Assembly (NCBI RefSeq): GCF_035582795.1
Contig: NC_134370.1
Span: 38,861,501 to 38,925,500, forward strand
DNA from: Mycteria americana
Taxonomy: Eukaryota > Chordata > Aves > Ciconiiformes > Ciconiidae
Reading direction: 5' to 3'
Length of the DNA: 64,000 bases
The position numbers were made by a program, and so were the translations under genes. The notes beneath the pieces were generated by a model, which was given only the letters and a program-made list of their open reading frames with translations, did no database searches and was not told the DNA's origin. Positions 1 to 13,925 of this stretch are shown piece by piece. The stretch's first letter is position 1; each line of letters starts with the position of its first letter.

Positions 1-321
1 GAGCCTTTGGCGAGCCCGGCCAGAGCCCGATAAGCCCAACAACTGCTCTTCCCTCCCGACGCAGCTCCGCTTTGTAGTTTTAACCGGGCGCGTCAAACGT
101 AGCAGAATAAACTCGGGCTGACGTGCCCCCCGCACGCCAAGCACGCCAACTATTTCTCACCCAGCCTCCATCTCCCCCGGTTGCCCATTGGAACCAAACC
201 CCCGCGCCGGCGGCAGCCCTCTCCTTCCTCCCCATCCTCCGGGGTGCAAGCCACCTGTCAAAACAACCCCCCAGCCCCGGACCCCCGGGACCCTCCCCGC
301 CGCCCGGGGAAGGGGCCGTAC

Positions 322-394
322 CTGGGGCGCTGCCGGCGGCCAGGCAGCCGTGCAGGGGGACGAGGCAGGAGAGCACCAGCCGCAGATAATCCAT
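322..394 (-). CDS. ADAMTS14: ADAMTS14, first coding exon (partial gene)
   Basis: This exon encodes the start of a secreted ADAMTS metalloprotease of the procollagen N-proteinase group (ADAMTS2/3/14), which trims the amino propeptide of fibrillar procollagen outside the cell. Only 24 codons plus one base are present. The peptide begins MDYLRLVLSCLVPLHG, a hydrophobic signal peptide that aligns with the human ADAMTS14 start (MxxLRxxLSxLxPLHxxL, then an Ala/Gly-rich end). The exon ends CCAG at 322, followed by a consensus GTACGG donor (321 downward). The ATG has G at +4 and lies at the edge of a CpG island. Position and strand, head-to-tail with PALD1 on the same strand, match the human order ADAMTS14-(PRF1)-PALD1. 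The metalloprotease, thrombospondin and later domains lie outside the window, so identity rests on the signal peptide plus synteny. Confidence 0.85.
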
Positions 395-655
395 TTGGGG
401 CCGGCGGCGCGGCGCGGCGCGGCGGGCTGCGGGGCGGGCGGGATGCGGGGCGGGCGGCGCCCGGCGCCCGCCTCCCCCCGCCGCCGCCGCCGCCGCCGCC
501 GCCGGGGCCGGGGCCGGGGCCGGGGCCGCTGCCGCTCCCGCCGCCGCCGCTGCCGCCTCCGGGGGGCCGGGCGGCGCCGCGCTGCGCGCCCGCGGCCCCC
601 GTGCGCGGCGTGGGGCGGGCCGGGGGCAGGGTCTGCGCGAAGGGGTGGGAGTTAG
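395..655 (-). promoter_or_regulatory. ADAMTS14: CpG-island promoter and 5' leader of ADAMTS14
   Basis: The DNA just upstream of the ADAMTS14 start codon is extremely G+C and CpG rich, with many GC-box-like GGGCGG/CCGCCC motifs. It switches abruptly at about 656 to a T/A-rich tract running to about 790. I see no TATA box at a fixed distance, as expected for a CpG-island promoter. The transcription start cannot be placed from sequence alone. Confidence 0.7.
478..527. repeat. (CCG)9 followed by (GGGGCC)4
   Basis: Nine uninterrupted CCG triplets (478-504) run directly into four perfect GGGGCC hexamers (504-527). Read in the ADAMTS14 direction these are GGCCCC and CGG repeats, about 85-135 bp before the start codon and therefore probably in the 5' leader or core promoter. 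Such repeats form hairpins or G-quadruplexes and are often length-variable. Confidence 0.9.
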
Positions 656-3600
656 GGGTTTTTTCTTATTTTTCTCAAATTTCTTATTTTAAAATTTTTT
701 AAAATTTTTTATTTCCTTCACTTTTTCTTATTAAAAAAAAAAAGTTCTCGGGCTGCGCTTGGATGGTTCTTCTCTTGGAGATTAAAAAAAAAACCTTTTC
801 GGGCAGCCGGCTCCGGCCTGCCAGCCCTCCCCTCCCCGCCCCGCGGCCGCTCGGCTCCAGCCCTGCCCGAACAAAGGCGAGGCGCGCCGGGAGCCGCAGG
901 GGGAGCCGGAGCCCCCTTGCTCTGCCCCTTCCCTCCCTGCCCTGGGGCTCTCCCAAAACCCACCCCTGGCCCCACGCTGGAGCGGGACCCCGCGCAGAGG
1001 AGCTCCATAAGGAGAGCCAAATCTCCCAGCACTTAAACCCCTGCCGCCTCATGAGGTGAGGGTAAACATCCTGTTTAGAAACATCTGGGATGATTTTTTT
1101 TTTTACTCCTCCTCTCTGTTTTTAGGAAGAGATATGATGGAGAAGGTGCTTGCGTCAGAGCAGCGCCTTGTTTCTGGATGCCGTGTTGCCGGCTCTCCAA
1201 GGATGACCACCTCTTGGGTTTGCCAAAGGGCATCGCCAAAGCTTTGCGGCTGGGAGCCACACAGTTCGGTACGTGCTGTGCGTCATCAGGCTCCTCGCTA
1301 CCACCCTTAGGAGGGGCAAATAAATTAGGTAGTCCCCTAAAAAATAAGCAGGATTTCAACAAATCCAACACCAGAGTAAAGGGGCTTCTCTCATCGCTTG
1401 TTTTCATTGCAGAAGACACCCACCATGTGAATACTTAAAGCCCAGGGCAGAGAACAGGCGGCCACAGGCGGCAGAGAACAAAGCTCTAAAGCAGGGCCTC
1501 TCGGCATCTCTTGCCCAAACTTCACCATCACCAATGCAGAGGAGCATGCCTTCTGGTACCATTTGCATTTGCTGGGTCTAGCTATATTTTTCTTCTGAAT
1601 CTCACTCTGGACAGGACTCTAAGGCCAGCTCCAGGGAGAGGGCTGTGCTGCAGCACCGGTAGTACCAGTTGTGCTGGTTGTGCATGGATTATACTTACCT
1701 GGGGCCTCAGGGGCAGTTAGGGTTACGCACAGTGACGCAAAGCCTGTCCTAAGAGGTAATCCCTGCCTTGAAGACTTTGTCATCTAAGCCACTGCAGGAG
1801 CCAGAGTGCGATGGGAAAGGCGAGCAGGGAAAACAACATGCCAGGCTGCAAACTTCACATCAGCTCTACTGTTAGGATTATTATTTTGGATCTCCTTGGT
1901 AGGACCTCAGTTGGAACTTTGCTCCCAGCCCAGCAGTACAGTGATGCCAGGATCGGCAGGAAAGGACCACCATTTGAGAAAAGCCACCTTTGGAAAGCCC
2001 TGCTTACCTCTGCTGTGGATGTGGGTGGATGGTGGGGCTGTTGGGTGCCGGAGGAAGGACCAACACGTGCAGATGGGGAACCTCTTGGAGATGGTCCTGC
2101 TGCAGCCATTTCTGGTGAAGCACTGAGGGAAGTGGTCTCCTCAGCACTCTCCAGTCATGTTATGCAGAATGGATGCTGCCAAAGCATCACTCCGGAGCTG
2201 CAGATGAGGATGAAGAGCCTTGCTTTCTAGCTGGGTGATTGGGTTGGGTTCTGGGGAGAGGAGGGGACATTGAGGTCTCAGAGATCAAAATCCAACCAAA
2301 AAAACCCAGTAGGTAAAGCCACAAGATATCTCTGGAAAAAGAGATGAATAAGCTTACTTCAACTAGAGAAAGAGAATTTCGAGTCGGAAGAACAGATTTT
2401 ATTTCCCGAATTAAATCTTCGCATGCTTCTGTTGCATAGTAATTAAACACAAGAAGTGATATGTAAGAGATTCTTTGCATTTAAGATAGAAAAAGAATTT
2501 CTGCTCCAAGCATTTTATGTGATTTAGGCAGATATGCACCCGTTAGAGCATTAAAGCTGGAACAAGCCCTAATTATGACTAAATAGATTTATGCCGAAAC
2601 ACGTAATAAAGACCATATTTTACTTGTGAAGAACGGCTCCACAAAACATCATTTAATTACTTTTTTGCAGAGGCAGAAACTATTTCTTCATCCATGAACT
2701 CATCCAGTCCCTCTAGACCATTAACACTTCCCCAACATCACCAAACCGTTGGCTTCGGCAGCGTAAATCTGGCTGAATGATGATTGCCACGGACTGGCAT
2801 GCAACTCCCCCTACGTGCAGACCTGCTAAAGGTAATAAAGAAATGGTATAGGGTACTGATCCTATAACCTGCTACACGTGGTGGGAACAAGACCAGTAAG
2901 TGGGTCTCATGAGCTCCAGGATGCTGAGATATTAATTTGTCACCCTTGCAGTAGCATCAGCCCTACCCATTGGTCTTACCTGCCTGAAATATTAAAATGA
3001 TCAGCCACTGCAAGTGGATTTTTATGTTATCTCTACCGATACACCGTCATTTAAAAACAAAAAGTTGCTCTTCTTTCCAGCCTTCTTCCTCCCGATTCCC
3101 AGCATAAAGAGAGGATGGGAAGAGTGAAAAAGCAAGGCAAATATGGGATGTTTCTTGCTAGGAAAGCTAGATCAAGATCTGCCACACTTTAATTTTTTTA
3201 TAATAAATTAATAACGGAGAGGAGACAGTGACTGCGTCATAGCATCGCCCCAAGCTGGGCAGGAGGAGACCCCGGGTGTCTCACACGCCCCAGAGGGGAC
3301 TTGGCCAAGGCAGCAGGGCAGGTACCCAGACATCCCAGCTTCTTTTCCCCACCAACACATTCACTCTTGCCCCCCAAAAGCCCCACAACACCCCGTTTCA
3401 GCTGCAGCTGAGGAGAAGCAACCCCTGCAGCGACCCCCGGCCCCTCTGCCCACCCCATTTTGTCCTTTTCTTTCCTTCCCCTCTTGTCCTTTCCCTCCTG
3501 TCCTTCCCCTTTGCTTTGGCCCCTCTATTCTCTCCTTTGTCTCACCTTTCCCCTCCTGGCCTTTAGCTCTGCCCCGACCCTTCTCCTTGACTTTAGGCTT

Positions 3601-6600
3601 AACCTTTTCCTTTCCGTTTTTGAGTTCAAATGGAGCCTTTTCCTGTTTTCCCCTCCTCAAATTCTATATTATCTTGAGCCCCCGTTTCCTCTGTTGACAA
3701 TACACTTTGTAATTCTGCTTTCTGATTCAACAGGCACTCCTCTCTTCAGCCCTGAGATTTGCCAGTGACATCTTTCTGGGGACTTTCCCATTTACTAGGT
3801 GACCTCTAGGTCTGGGGAGGAGCAGTTTTTCTTTCCAGCCTCCAGAGAAGAAAGCTGCCAACAGCTGCTGCTTTTAAAACCCCAAACCAGATTGTTTTCC
3901 CTCCAGGAGACTCCAGCATGTATTCCCAAAGCCTGATTTTTATCTGGCGGTAGCCAAGCTCTGCCCATCCTGGAGAGATGCAGTGTGACCAAGCTCTGCC
4001 CATCCCGGCCAGGTACCACTCGGAGCCGGCGCCCAGGCAACGTGCCCCAAACCTCCGCGCAGGGTGGTCTCTCCCTGCCAGCAGTAGATGTGGCTACAGG
4101 CCCCCAAGTGCAATTAATCCCGAATTTGAGGGCTGGGAAAACCTTCACGCCAGGCTGGAAGGATTTCTTAAAAAAAAAAAATACTTAATTGAGTCTATTT
4201 TTTGTGTCTTTATGGGCACCCATCGTTTTGCTCAGCTGTGCAAGCCTCCTGGAGGGGAGGGCTTTAGGTCTAATAAAATCATAGCAATCTCTACCAATTA
4301 CATAAACTGGCTTTTCTACCCATAATATCATGAGTTTAGGAGCCAGGAGCTCAGGATCTACGGGAGCGAGAAGCGAGGGCTGTATTTCCAGCCATTGGTC
4401 ACCACATTTCTTCCTCCCAGAGATTTAAAGCCTCACAATGGGCTGATTTCTGGCAAGAAGTGGTAAAAGTGGGAGAAAAAAAAAATTAAAGAAGGAAAAA
4501 AGTATTTCTCCAGCTGGTTGGTTTGCTTTGTGTTTTTAAAATCAGCTGCAAGAAGCAAGCAGGAGCACCAGGAGAGATGGACTAGCATCCTGGGCACAGG
4601 TAAGGCGGGCGGGGGGACGGCTGGGGCTTTTACCCGATACCTATGCACATCCCGAGTGCAACACACATCCATGCACAGAGAAGGGCAAAGGTCTGCAGTG
4701 GGGCTTGGTGTTTAGGGAGACATCCAAAACCCCACCGTGCAGGGACCCAGAGCCTCTGCAGGGAGTGCAATCCCACCCACCCCCAGCTCCCCAAACTAGA
4801 GGGACCGAAGCAAAAGCACCAGCAGGCTGTGGGCGAGCGAGCATGACCTCATCTCTCAGACACGCAGAGCCGCCATGAGATTAAACCAGAAAATAGCGAC
4901 TGCTGCAGCGCCGGTGGCAGAAGGGGAGCCTCGCTATTCAGAGAGAAAAGCCCCCTGAGCATCTTCCCCTCCCTCTCTAAAGCACCCCCCAGCCAAAGCA
5001 GGGAAAAACATCCCTTTTCCAGGATTTCAGCTCTTTCCAGGGAGATTTTTAGAAGTGCTGCTAGAAGACCACCAAGAAGGGTCACAAAGATGCCGTGCTC
5101 ATCCAGGAGAAGAAGAGAAGCACAAGCCCTGCTCTCGGAGGCAGAGAGCTGACAGGCACGTCATCTGGTCTCTGGCTGCCCCGAGGCAGAATCATTCCTG
5201 GCAGATCTCTCCCTAATCCACCCTTCAAGACCTCCAAAGATGGAGGGAGCCTCCACAAGCCCCCAGGACATCTTTTTTTTTTGCCGTAGCTTGCTTTTCT
5301 TATCTTGGAAAGTTCTTCCTCCCGAATGTTTCTTGCAGCTGCTTACGCCCAGGAGATTTTGTGCCATTTACTTGGATTTTCTTGCCTTTCCTACAGCCCT
5401 TTCCCTACACGAAGATAGCTGCCGTGCCCCTCCGCAGCCTTCTCTGATCTCCTCTGACCTCTCCCTGTTCAGGCCAGCGCTTTCCCTAGCTGCGATGCCA
5501 AGCTCGCAGTGCACCCTGTGTAAAATCCAATTAGCCACCCTAATCCTCCACAAAGGTCCGGGGATACAACTCAAAGGCTTCTGGGCTTTTCCTCCAGAAG
5601 TGCAAAAGCAAAGCCTTGCCCATCTGCCTCGCACACCCCTTGGGTCCCTTGCACACCCCTGGCCGCCTTGCACACAAGCCCCCACAACAGCCACGCACAA
5701 ACTCAGAGCTGCAAGCTTCGCTCAGGGAAAATACTAACGCAAATATACACGTCTGATACATCCTGCCACCAAACTCCTCCTGCTAACATACCAAAGATGA
5801 TGGATGCTATGATGAAGCCAAGTGGCAACGGCAGCGACTGGCAATGTTGTTCCACGAGGCCCCAAACACGCTGCCGTCATCACAATTTTTTAAGGTGAGA
5901 CTTTGCTGCAGCTGGAAAACCAAGTTCTTCGTATGTATTTAGCACCTAGGAAGCAAGTAGCACATGATGCTGTGGATTTTTGGGAGGACTCAGGCTCCCC
6001 ATGCCCTTTTCCAAGACCCAGAAGGGAGAGCCGGGTCTCCAGAGCGGCTGGGCCAGCCAGGATGGGAAACCACAGTGAACTTCCGTGGTGCAAGGTCCTA
6101 TTCTCTTCCCATCACCGGCTACTCTGCACCCCATGTCTCCAAAGGCTACCGGCCTCTTTGCTTCCTCAGTGAGGCCAGTATCCGACAAGCACGTGGCATG
6201 AGGCCATTTCCCGGCAGTCAATGACCCCTGGAAGCAGCTGGCCAGCAAACGCAACATCAAGTTATTGCAGGAAGATGGACATAATGCATGAAGGATGACA
6301 GCAAGGACCCTCTGGAGAGTGACAAATTCCCATACAGATGAACACCCTGTGCCAAGACGGGGATGGAGCCCAAACCCTACCGGGGCATGCATCCTCCTGA
6401 TGGCACCCAGGCGGCATTTGCTGGGATCAGAGCCCGGCACCCAGCCCAGTCCAAGGGGAAGCGTCTCCCGCTATTCCCACCTAACCACATTGTGCTGTGC
6501 CGCCGAGCCTCGCTTCTCCCGCAAGCCGGGCTCAGGTGCATCCCTAAAGCCCATCTTCTTGCAGAGCACTTGATTACAGCTGCATCTCCAAATTCCTGCA

Positions 6601-9600
6601 AGATATTTGCCTTGGCAACCTTGCAGGGACAAATGCAGAAGGCTTTTAGGGGCCAGGAGTCCCCCCTCCGCCCCCTGCCCACCCAGGGATGAACAGGCAA
6701 GCTTGGGAAACTAAACTGTAAAGCTGAAAAAGGAATAAATGAGCCAGAAAGTGGAAGTTGACACCGGCCCCGGCTGATGGGAGATGCTGAACTGCAAGTT
6801 AAGGGATGGTGAAACAAGGTCAGCGAGATTTATACCGACAGCCTTGGACGGCTTCCAGCCCCTACCAACAGCGGTGAAGGCTTGGAAAAGAGGAGGGAAA
6901 AAGTTGCTCTCCTTCTAGGAACCGCGCTGCAAGATTTGCAGAGAAAGCTCCACTGGTGCAGCTGGGTCCCACCGATGGGAAAGCAAAAAATAAACCCCAA
7001 AACCCCTTGTTTTCCAGTTGTAATGCAACACGGAGCCCAGCTGCAGCAGATGTTGAACTCCAGGTCAGTGGGACCGCAGAGGAGTTCAGGCGTTCGGCAC
7101 CACCTCAGTTTAAATAAGCCAGCTGCCTGGCCAGCCCAGACGCCTGGGTGAGGGGCTCCCCGCCGTGACAGGCGGAAACCTATTTAACCGCTCCTTCCCA
7201 AAAACACAGTGCCTACATAGAGGCTTAAAGCCGCCTGATCGCTGCGGCATCCAAGAGAAATACATACACCATATCCTTGGGACCCAGACGGCTGTTAAAG
7301 CCTCTCTGTGCTGGCGAGCGGCCGCGGCTCAGACCACCCGGGGGGCAGGATGCTGACCCCAGCATCACCCGCATCCCACCAGCATCGCTTCGTCTCTGGG
7401 GAGATGAGCTGTCCCTGCCGAAATATGCACCCAGGCCACGGGGCTGGCTGGTGGGAGACATCCATCCCTGCCCACTCTCTTGGCATCCCCAGCCCTTTCT
7501 TTATTTACAGCAACCTTTTTCCCATCGAGGCCCAACACAAACTAGGTTAGCCTTGCCCAGCATCCCTCCAGATGCGCCTTCCCCTCTCTACATGTTGACC
7601 GTCTTATTAATTTTTAATCATCCTCCTGCTAAAATTAAGCTTACTGGTGTGTAAAACCCGATTTTTTTTTTTTTTTGCCTCTTTAAGCTAGCCATTGACA
7701 ATTTCCCAGTCCCCCAGGGCCTCACTCATCCCCTCGGCCGACAGTTATCATTCCAGCACAACCCCTGCCAGCCAGTGAGTGCTTTCGAGTGAATCTCATT
7801 GAGCCCCATGTCCTCTTTCAGCGCTTTCAACTCGAGCTGGGGAAAATTAATTTTTCATTTGCATGGAGCCAGAAGCACCCTGAGGTGGTGGAGGGCCAGA
7901 AAGCAGCCTTTTTTTTTTTTTCCTGCAATATTCACAGGTCAAACATGAGAAAGAGAGGAGGAAAGTAATTTCAAGCCTGGGGACCATGGTTTGTACACAC
8001 TTCACTGCAAGGAAAGAACCAACCCTGGTGCTTTGCATGATGCCCCCAATTTTTGAGGCTTCGGAAAACCTCCCCTTGCTCCCCGAAGGGATGCTTTCCC
8101 CTCTACGGAGGACAGCATTTGCATTGCTCCTCTGGACTTAGCCAAAACTCCCCCTTCACTGCAGCATCCCCTTTCAGCCCGTGATTTATTCCTGCCTCTG
8201 CTGCACACCCTGGACCTGCCGCTCCACTCCCCGAAGCAATGCGGGGCTTGGCCCCCGAATAAGCCATGCTCGGGGGTCTGATGGGGCTGGGAGGGCGAGA
8301 ACAGGGGGGAAAGGAAAGTTTATGGTGCTCGGAGGTCTGGGTTTGCGCCTATATGGCTTTTATTTTTAGTTTTCCAAGCCCTGGCTCCGCAAAAGCATCT
8401 TAATTACTATTCTTCAGCTATAAAATGAAACACAGATGCGCTCTCTTTGCAGAGGTCCAACGGTTTCATCAGGGGGTTCTGCTAGAGAGGTACATCGTAG
8501 AAAGAAAAACATGGAAATTATTATTATTATTAATTTTTTTTTTAAAAGTCCCGTTATGTCAGAGCTATTTGCGGTGGCCCCGTGCCAGCACGTGCCTCCC
8601 CAGCATCACTTTCGCCCCAGCCCACTGACAGCTCCCCTGAGCTCAGCCTCTTCCCGGGCACCCTCCCCTGCTTCAGTAAATAGAAATTATATCACCCCCA
8701 GCCCCAAAACACGCTTTATTTTCACTGATGGTTAGGGAATACTCCCGAGTTGGTACGTGGAAGGCTGATGTCCGTGTGACTTGGGTGCATCTGACATTTT
8801 ATATTAAGCAGAATTGCCACAGCTGGGTGGAGAAAATAGGAAAAAGTTTTTTTATTTTAAAAAAAGTAGCCCTGAAGCCCCTGATAGCTGCGGTGATTAT
8901 GTGGGGCTGCAGCAGGTTTCCCCTTGCAGTCCCACATGCCAGTGGAATATTGGCTCCTCGGCATATTTTCCCCTTTCGATGTATGAAAAAACATAAAGAC
9001 ATGTGAAGTTAAGCTTCCAAGCATTTCTACTCACCCAGAAGAGGAGGGGGAAAAAAAAACTCTGGCTGAGGTAAGAGGAGCCCCGTTCCTTTTACCTCTG
9101 TTAAGCCCAAAGAGGGGTCCCTTTGCTAGGGCCCCCGTCTGATGGAAGGATGCAGAAAAGGAGAATCTGGCCAGGAACAGCTGTATTTGTGCATATTTTT
9201 GAGTCAAAAAATCAGCCTATCGATAATCTTAACAAAATAGAGGGGGGTCCCACAGGCTGTCTTGTTCAGGGGGAGTTTCACAGGAGGATGAGGGAGCTGG
9301 GATGTGGTCCTTGGCCACCTTTTCACCCCCCACGCAGTTAATTTATGTATTTATTTATTGGACGTATTTATTATATGTATTATTATTCTGCCAGAAAATA
9401 GTTTCTGGCAGAAAGCTTAGCTTTCTATGGAGGGAGGCAGCTGATCTAAGGGTACACATGGACGAACATGGTGCAACTCTCCACTAAAATATTGCTCACA
9501 AGAAACAAGCTCCATCCAAACATGCAGGCTGAGCAGTGAGAAAAAACGCCTGTACCCATCGCATAGCACTGATGGCCTTGCACATGCAAGGAATTAGGGT

Positions 9601-10511
9601 GTACCTCCATTTGCGAGGCACTTCCCACAGATCAAGTCACAGGGCTTTTATTCAGTTCCATAAAGGTTTTCCGCCTTTTTTTTTATAAGTGTTTTATATT
9701 AAAATATGTTTTAACAGGGATTTAAAAGACAGCCTTTATCCCTGTATGGACAGCGAATACCATTTAGCACTGCCAATGGTTACAGGTTCACCATGTCTCA
9801 TTATATACGGGTGGGTTTTTTAATTATACCCTTATTTGTGACCTTTGCTATGAGAAAGAAGCACGTGTGCAGCACATCTACTGCAGAGAAAAACCTGGAA
9901 ATGGTATGTCAGTGTACACCAAACCCCTGGGGACGGGAAGGCAAATAGAAGAATTAATAAGTACAAGCTTATCCATTTGAAAAATAATCTCATTAGCCAG
10001 TAGCAGAGCACGGCTACAAAAGCTGCCGTTGCCACGTTACCCCCACGCTGCAGCCAGAAGGAATGGGAAAAAAAATAATAAAATCACTCACTACTTTTAC
10101 GACAACGGAGCTGGACTCGCAAACTGGCCAAAAAATCCCCTTTGATGATGATCCAGGGTATTTTGGCGTGCAGGAGCAAGCGTCTCTCCTGTGCTCTGTG
10201 CTCGAGGCTTCCCAAGCAGCGTGGGGAGAAATGCAGGCTGTGCTGCTCTGCAGGCAGAAACTGGGGGGCTGCTGGTGCCCCCAGCTTTGGGTTCCAGCTC
10301 CCAGGGAGGGGTGTAAGGTAGGTCCCACCGGGGGGCAATGTGCCCTCACTCAGCACGGGTGCCCCTAAGGCTGCAGGTCCCAGCCCTGCGGGGAGGGAGG
10401 CACAGATGGGGATGCAGCGCCCCGATTTCTCTGGGAGAATGATGTGGTCCAGCCTGGTGCGCACGGGCAAGGCTCTCTTGGCATGGCAGCCTTTAAATTC
10501 ACTCCTACAGC

Positions 10512-10551
10512 AATATATATATAAAAATATATACAAAAAATATATTTTTTT
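10512..10551. repeat. short AT-dinucleotide-rich tract
   Basis: This is a (TA)n-like stretch interrupted by A runs and ending in T8, in the ADAMTS14-PALD1 intergenic interval. It is simple sequence with no other feature visible. Confidence 0.75.
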
Positions 10552-11776
10552 TCTCTGGCACAGGCAAAAGGCTTGCTAGCACTATTTATTAAGGCAGCTG
10601 TGGTCCCCTTCTCAAAAAAACTCCAGCCCTGCATCTCATCTCTTTCAGGCTCCATCAGGGCTGTTGCCACAAAGAACATTTTCAATGCCGCAAATAACTT
10701 TTTCCATAGGCAGAATAAGGGGTGGGTATTTTGTTTTACACAACGTTAAGAGTTTCCATGACCCACCCCAGCCTGTGTGTACAAACATGGGTGCAATGGC
10801 AGGATGCTGGGTGATTTCGGGAGGTGGTGGCTTCTCCCCTTGCCTCACCGTAACACAGTGCCCTTGGAGCCTAGCTCCGCATCCTTAGGCAGCCCAGACA
10901 TCACATCCCTAAAGCCGGCATGGCTCTCATGCTGCAGAGCCGGCTCTTTCCTGTTTTCCCAGGAGCCTGCAGGTTTGGGAAAAAGGGCTTGTAAATATAA
11001 CAAAGCCAAAAAAATGGGCGCTGATACCCAGAGCTGTAGGGGTGCCCTGTGTCCCCCCATGGAAACAAGATGCAGACCCAGGATGAACACTGAGATGTTA
11101 TACCATCTGCTAGATGGATGGACGCTATACCATCGGGCCAGTATAGCAGAAAACCAGCCAGGGACCTGTGTTTCCTGCTCCGAAATCAATCCCTTAGGAC
11201 TGCTGGCTGGGATTTAAATATTTATTTACCTGCCCCAAAATAACCTCAGATCCCCTTGGCTGTATTCCCGTGCTCAAGGTCCTGAAGAAGAAGATGGGGA
11301 GAGCAGAGAAATAGGAGTATAATGCAGTTAACCAAGTGTCAGAAACCTGCAGAAAACCAGTTTTCATGAAAATCAATGAAATCAATCAATGAATTCTCCA
11401 TCCATGGGCTTTCCTCAGCCGAGCAAAGCTGGCTCTGAAAAAATTGGGTAAATAGGAGTCAGGATTAATAAAGAGGTGAAGCAAATAAAAAGGTGAAACA
11501 AGTAAAGGTTTGTTTCGCTCCCTGAACCACATGTTAAGTGATTTGCAGTGAAAAGGTCAGCTAGCAGACCCAGCCGATGGAAAAATAGCTTTTTTTTTTT
11601 TTTTTTAATATAAAAACACCCTTTAAGTTTCTTTTTGGTAAGTATTTTTGTCTGCAGCCCCCCCTTGCTGATGCCTCCCTGGGTTGAAGTGCTGCTCCTG
11701 GCAGGGAATATACCCCAATGAGGCTGGAGGTCAGCTCATGAACCCCATCTTACCAATAGCTGCTTTTTTGCTATCT

Positions 11777-12045
11777 CTTTATATTTATGTTCTAGGTGTT
11801 ATATAGAATATATTATTCTATATAGTATCATATAGAATATATGTTATACGTTATATTATGTAGAATAATTATAGAATGTGTATTTTATATTATTATATAA
11901 TTATGTTCTATATAATATATAAATCTATATAATAGACAATAGATAATATACAATGTATACTATATACAATATAGTCTGTATAGTATATATAATAATATAC
12001 ATTCTGTAATTATTCTATATTCTCTCTATATAATATATGATATGT
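11777..12045. repeat. palindrome-rich AT tract
   Basis: About 270 bp is composed almost entirely of A and T with repeated ATAGAATA / TATTCTAT and TATATAAT-like words. Many words occur in both orientations, for example ATAGAATA and TATTCTAT separated by 3 nt near 11805, so the strand can fold on itself. It resembles AT-rich palindromic repeats. No coding content is seen. Confidence 0.7.
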
Positions 12046-13925
12046 CTGCCCCTGTTTACCTTGTCCCTAGCTGAATGCTTTCAGAATTGCCAATCTTTTC
12101 CTTGGAGCCGCCGTTTCAGCAGGCAGGGCTGAGCAGCAGAGCTGGGGCAAGCACAGTGCTGGCACCCCTGGTGACCCCACAAGCCTTTTGCCACTGGTGA
12201 GCAGCAAAACCATAGCTCGGAGGGGACGTGCTGAGCCCACGGAGGATGCTGAGGGTAAGAAAGTCCTGCAGGTCAGGATGGAGATGCACGGCCAAATATC
12301 TCAGCAGAACTCGATGGTTGCAACTGCGGCTGGTTGGAACGATGGGAAGAAGTGAAACCACTATCTGAATTTGCAGAATACCAACTTACTGCAGCAATCA
12401 GGATGGGAGAATTGATGGGGACCAGGTCACCCAGCACCCTTGAGGATGCTGTGCCCCATCTCCCAGCCATTCCCCCCACACTGGGATCCCTCCTGGGCTC
12501 CTCCCTGCCTTGCAATGAGATCTTCAGCTGAAACAACCCCCACCAAAACCCATTCAGAGCTGGGTTTCACTTATTATCTGGGAGAGGGAGCTAGGTCTCT
12601 GCCTTTCCCCCCCTGGGGAAAAGAAGAAATAAATACAGCAGGGTTGATTTTTCATGTTCAAACACATTCCCATCCCCGAGGCTTTTTTTTTATCCCAGGC
12701 AATTGCTTTTGCCCTGCATTGGAAATCACTTGTTAGGAAGGTGGGAAAGCGGAAAGAAGCCTTTGAGCCCCCCGGTCCAGGTGATGCAAAGCTCCAGCCT
12801 TCATTACCAAGATTAAAGGGGCTGAGATTTCCTAAGCAATTAAAAACCCTGCCTAATTAAGTCAGGACTATTAGGCAGGCCTTCCAAGGGTTGCATCAGG
12901 GGGCAGGAGAAGGGGACGGGTCTGCAGCCTGGCTGAAAGCAAAGAAGCCCACAAGTAATTTCTTTAGTAAGGCAGAATAAATGGAGATGTACTGTACTGG
13001 GAAGATGGAGAGCATGTGCTCCATTAAAAAGAAAAAGAAGAGGAAAAAAATAGCATCAACAGCCTCTTGCAAATAGCTAAGTCAACTGTCCTACTACATC
13101 AGCAGCAAATTATCCAAACACTGAAATACCAGTAAGAGACAAAATATTCAGGCAGGTATTTCTGCATTTAAAAAAAAAAAAAAAAAGTAAAACCAAAATG
13201 CATGGTTAAGTCAAAAAGAACAAGGGACCCATGGGAATCAGGGCTCTCACAGTCACAGCAGGAACCATCCCACTGTTTAAGAAAAAGCATCCCTTGCTAT
13301 TCAAAAATGATATTTTTTCTTTTCACCCTCTACTTTTGAATTTCTGCTGCCTGCGCCTCCCACCACTGGCAGCAGATGAAAGCAGCCACTGGGACAGATG
13401 GAGCGTGTGCTCCTGCTTTTGTGCTCCCCATCCTATTCTATCATCCCTCCATCCGGGCTCCCGCCCGTACCAGCGACTTCCCCGTCCCCCCCTCGGCCAC
13501 CAGGCTCCTCTCCCCCTGCTGCGAGGGAAGGGGGGGCATCGGAGCCCTCATTTGCATCTTGTTTTGATTAACTTGATTTTTTACTCTTCCACCTTTCTCC
13601 TTTCCTAAAAAAAAAAAAAACAACACCAAAAAACCACTAAAAAACACAAACCAACCCACCCCCACCCCCCATTATTTATGCTTTTAAGTCTACTCTTCGC
13701 TGAGCAGCTAAACCACCCCCAGCATCACCTTGGCACTGAAAAGGCAGGTCTGGGGGGGCAGCAGGGACCCCCAAATCTGGCACCATGTCTGCCTTTCCCC
13801 CTGCTGCATCCACAACTAAAAAAAGTTGGGAAAAAACCAACAAAGATGCCCAAACGTTAAAAATACCCAGGTCTGCAGTGACTGGCATGTCTGAGAGTCC
13901 TAATCCAGGCTACAAGTGTTTATGG

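Noticed and set aside
181-702. Plus-strand frames with poly-Pro/Arg translations
   Set aside because: They lie in the ADAMTS14 CpG island and CCG repeat and have no homology by eye. The minus-strand signal-peptide exon accounts for the locus.
5240-5737. 165-codon frame in the ADAMTS14-PALD1 gap, considered as PRF1
   Set aside because: It has no MACPF motifs, no signal peptide and no Cys pattern, and a comparable frame exists on the other strand.
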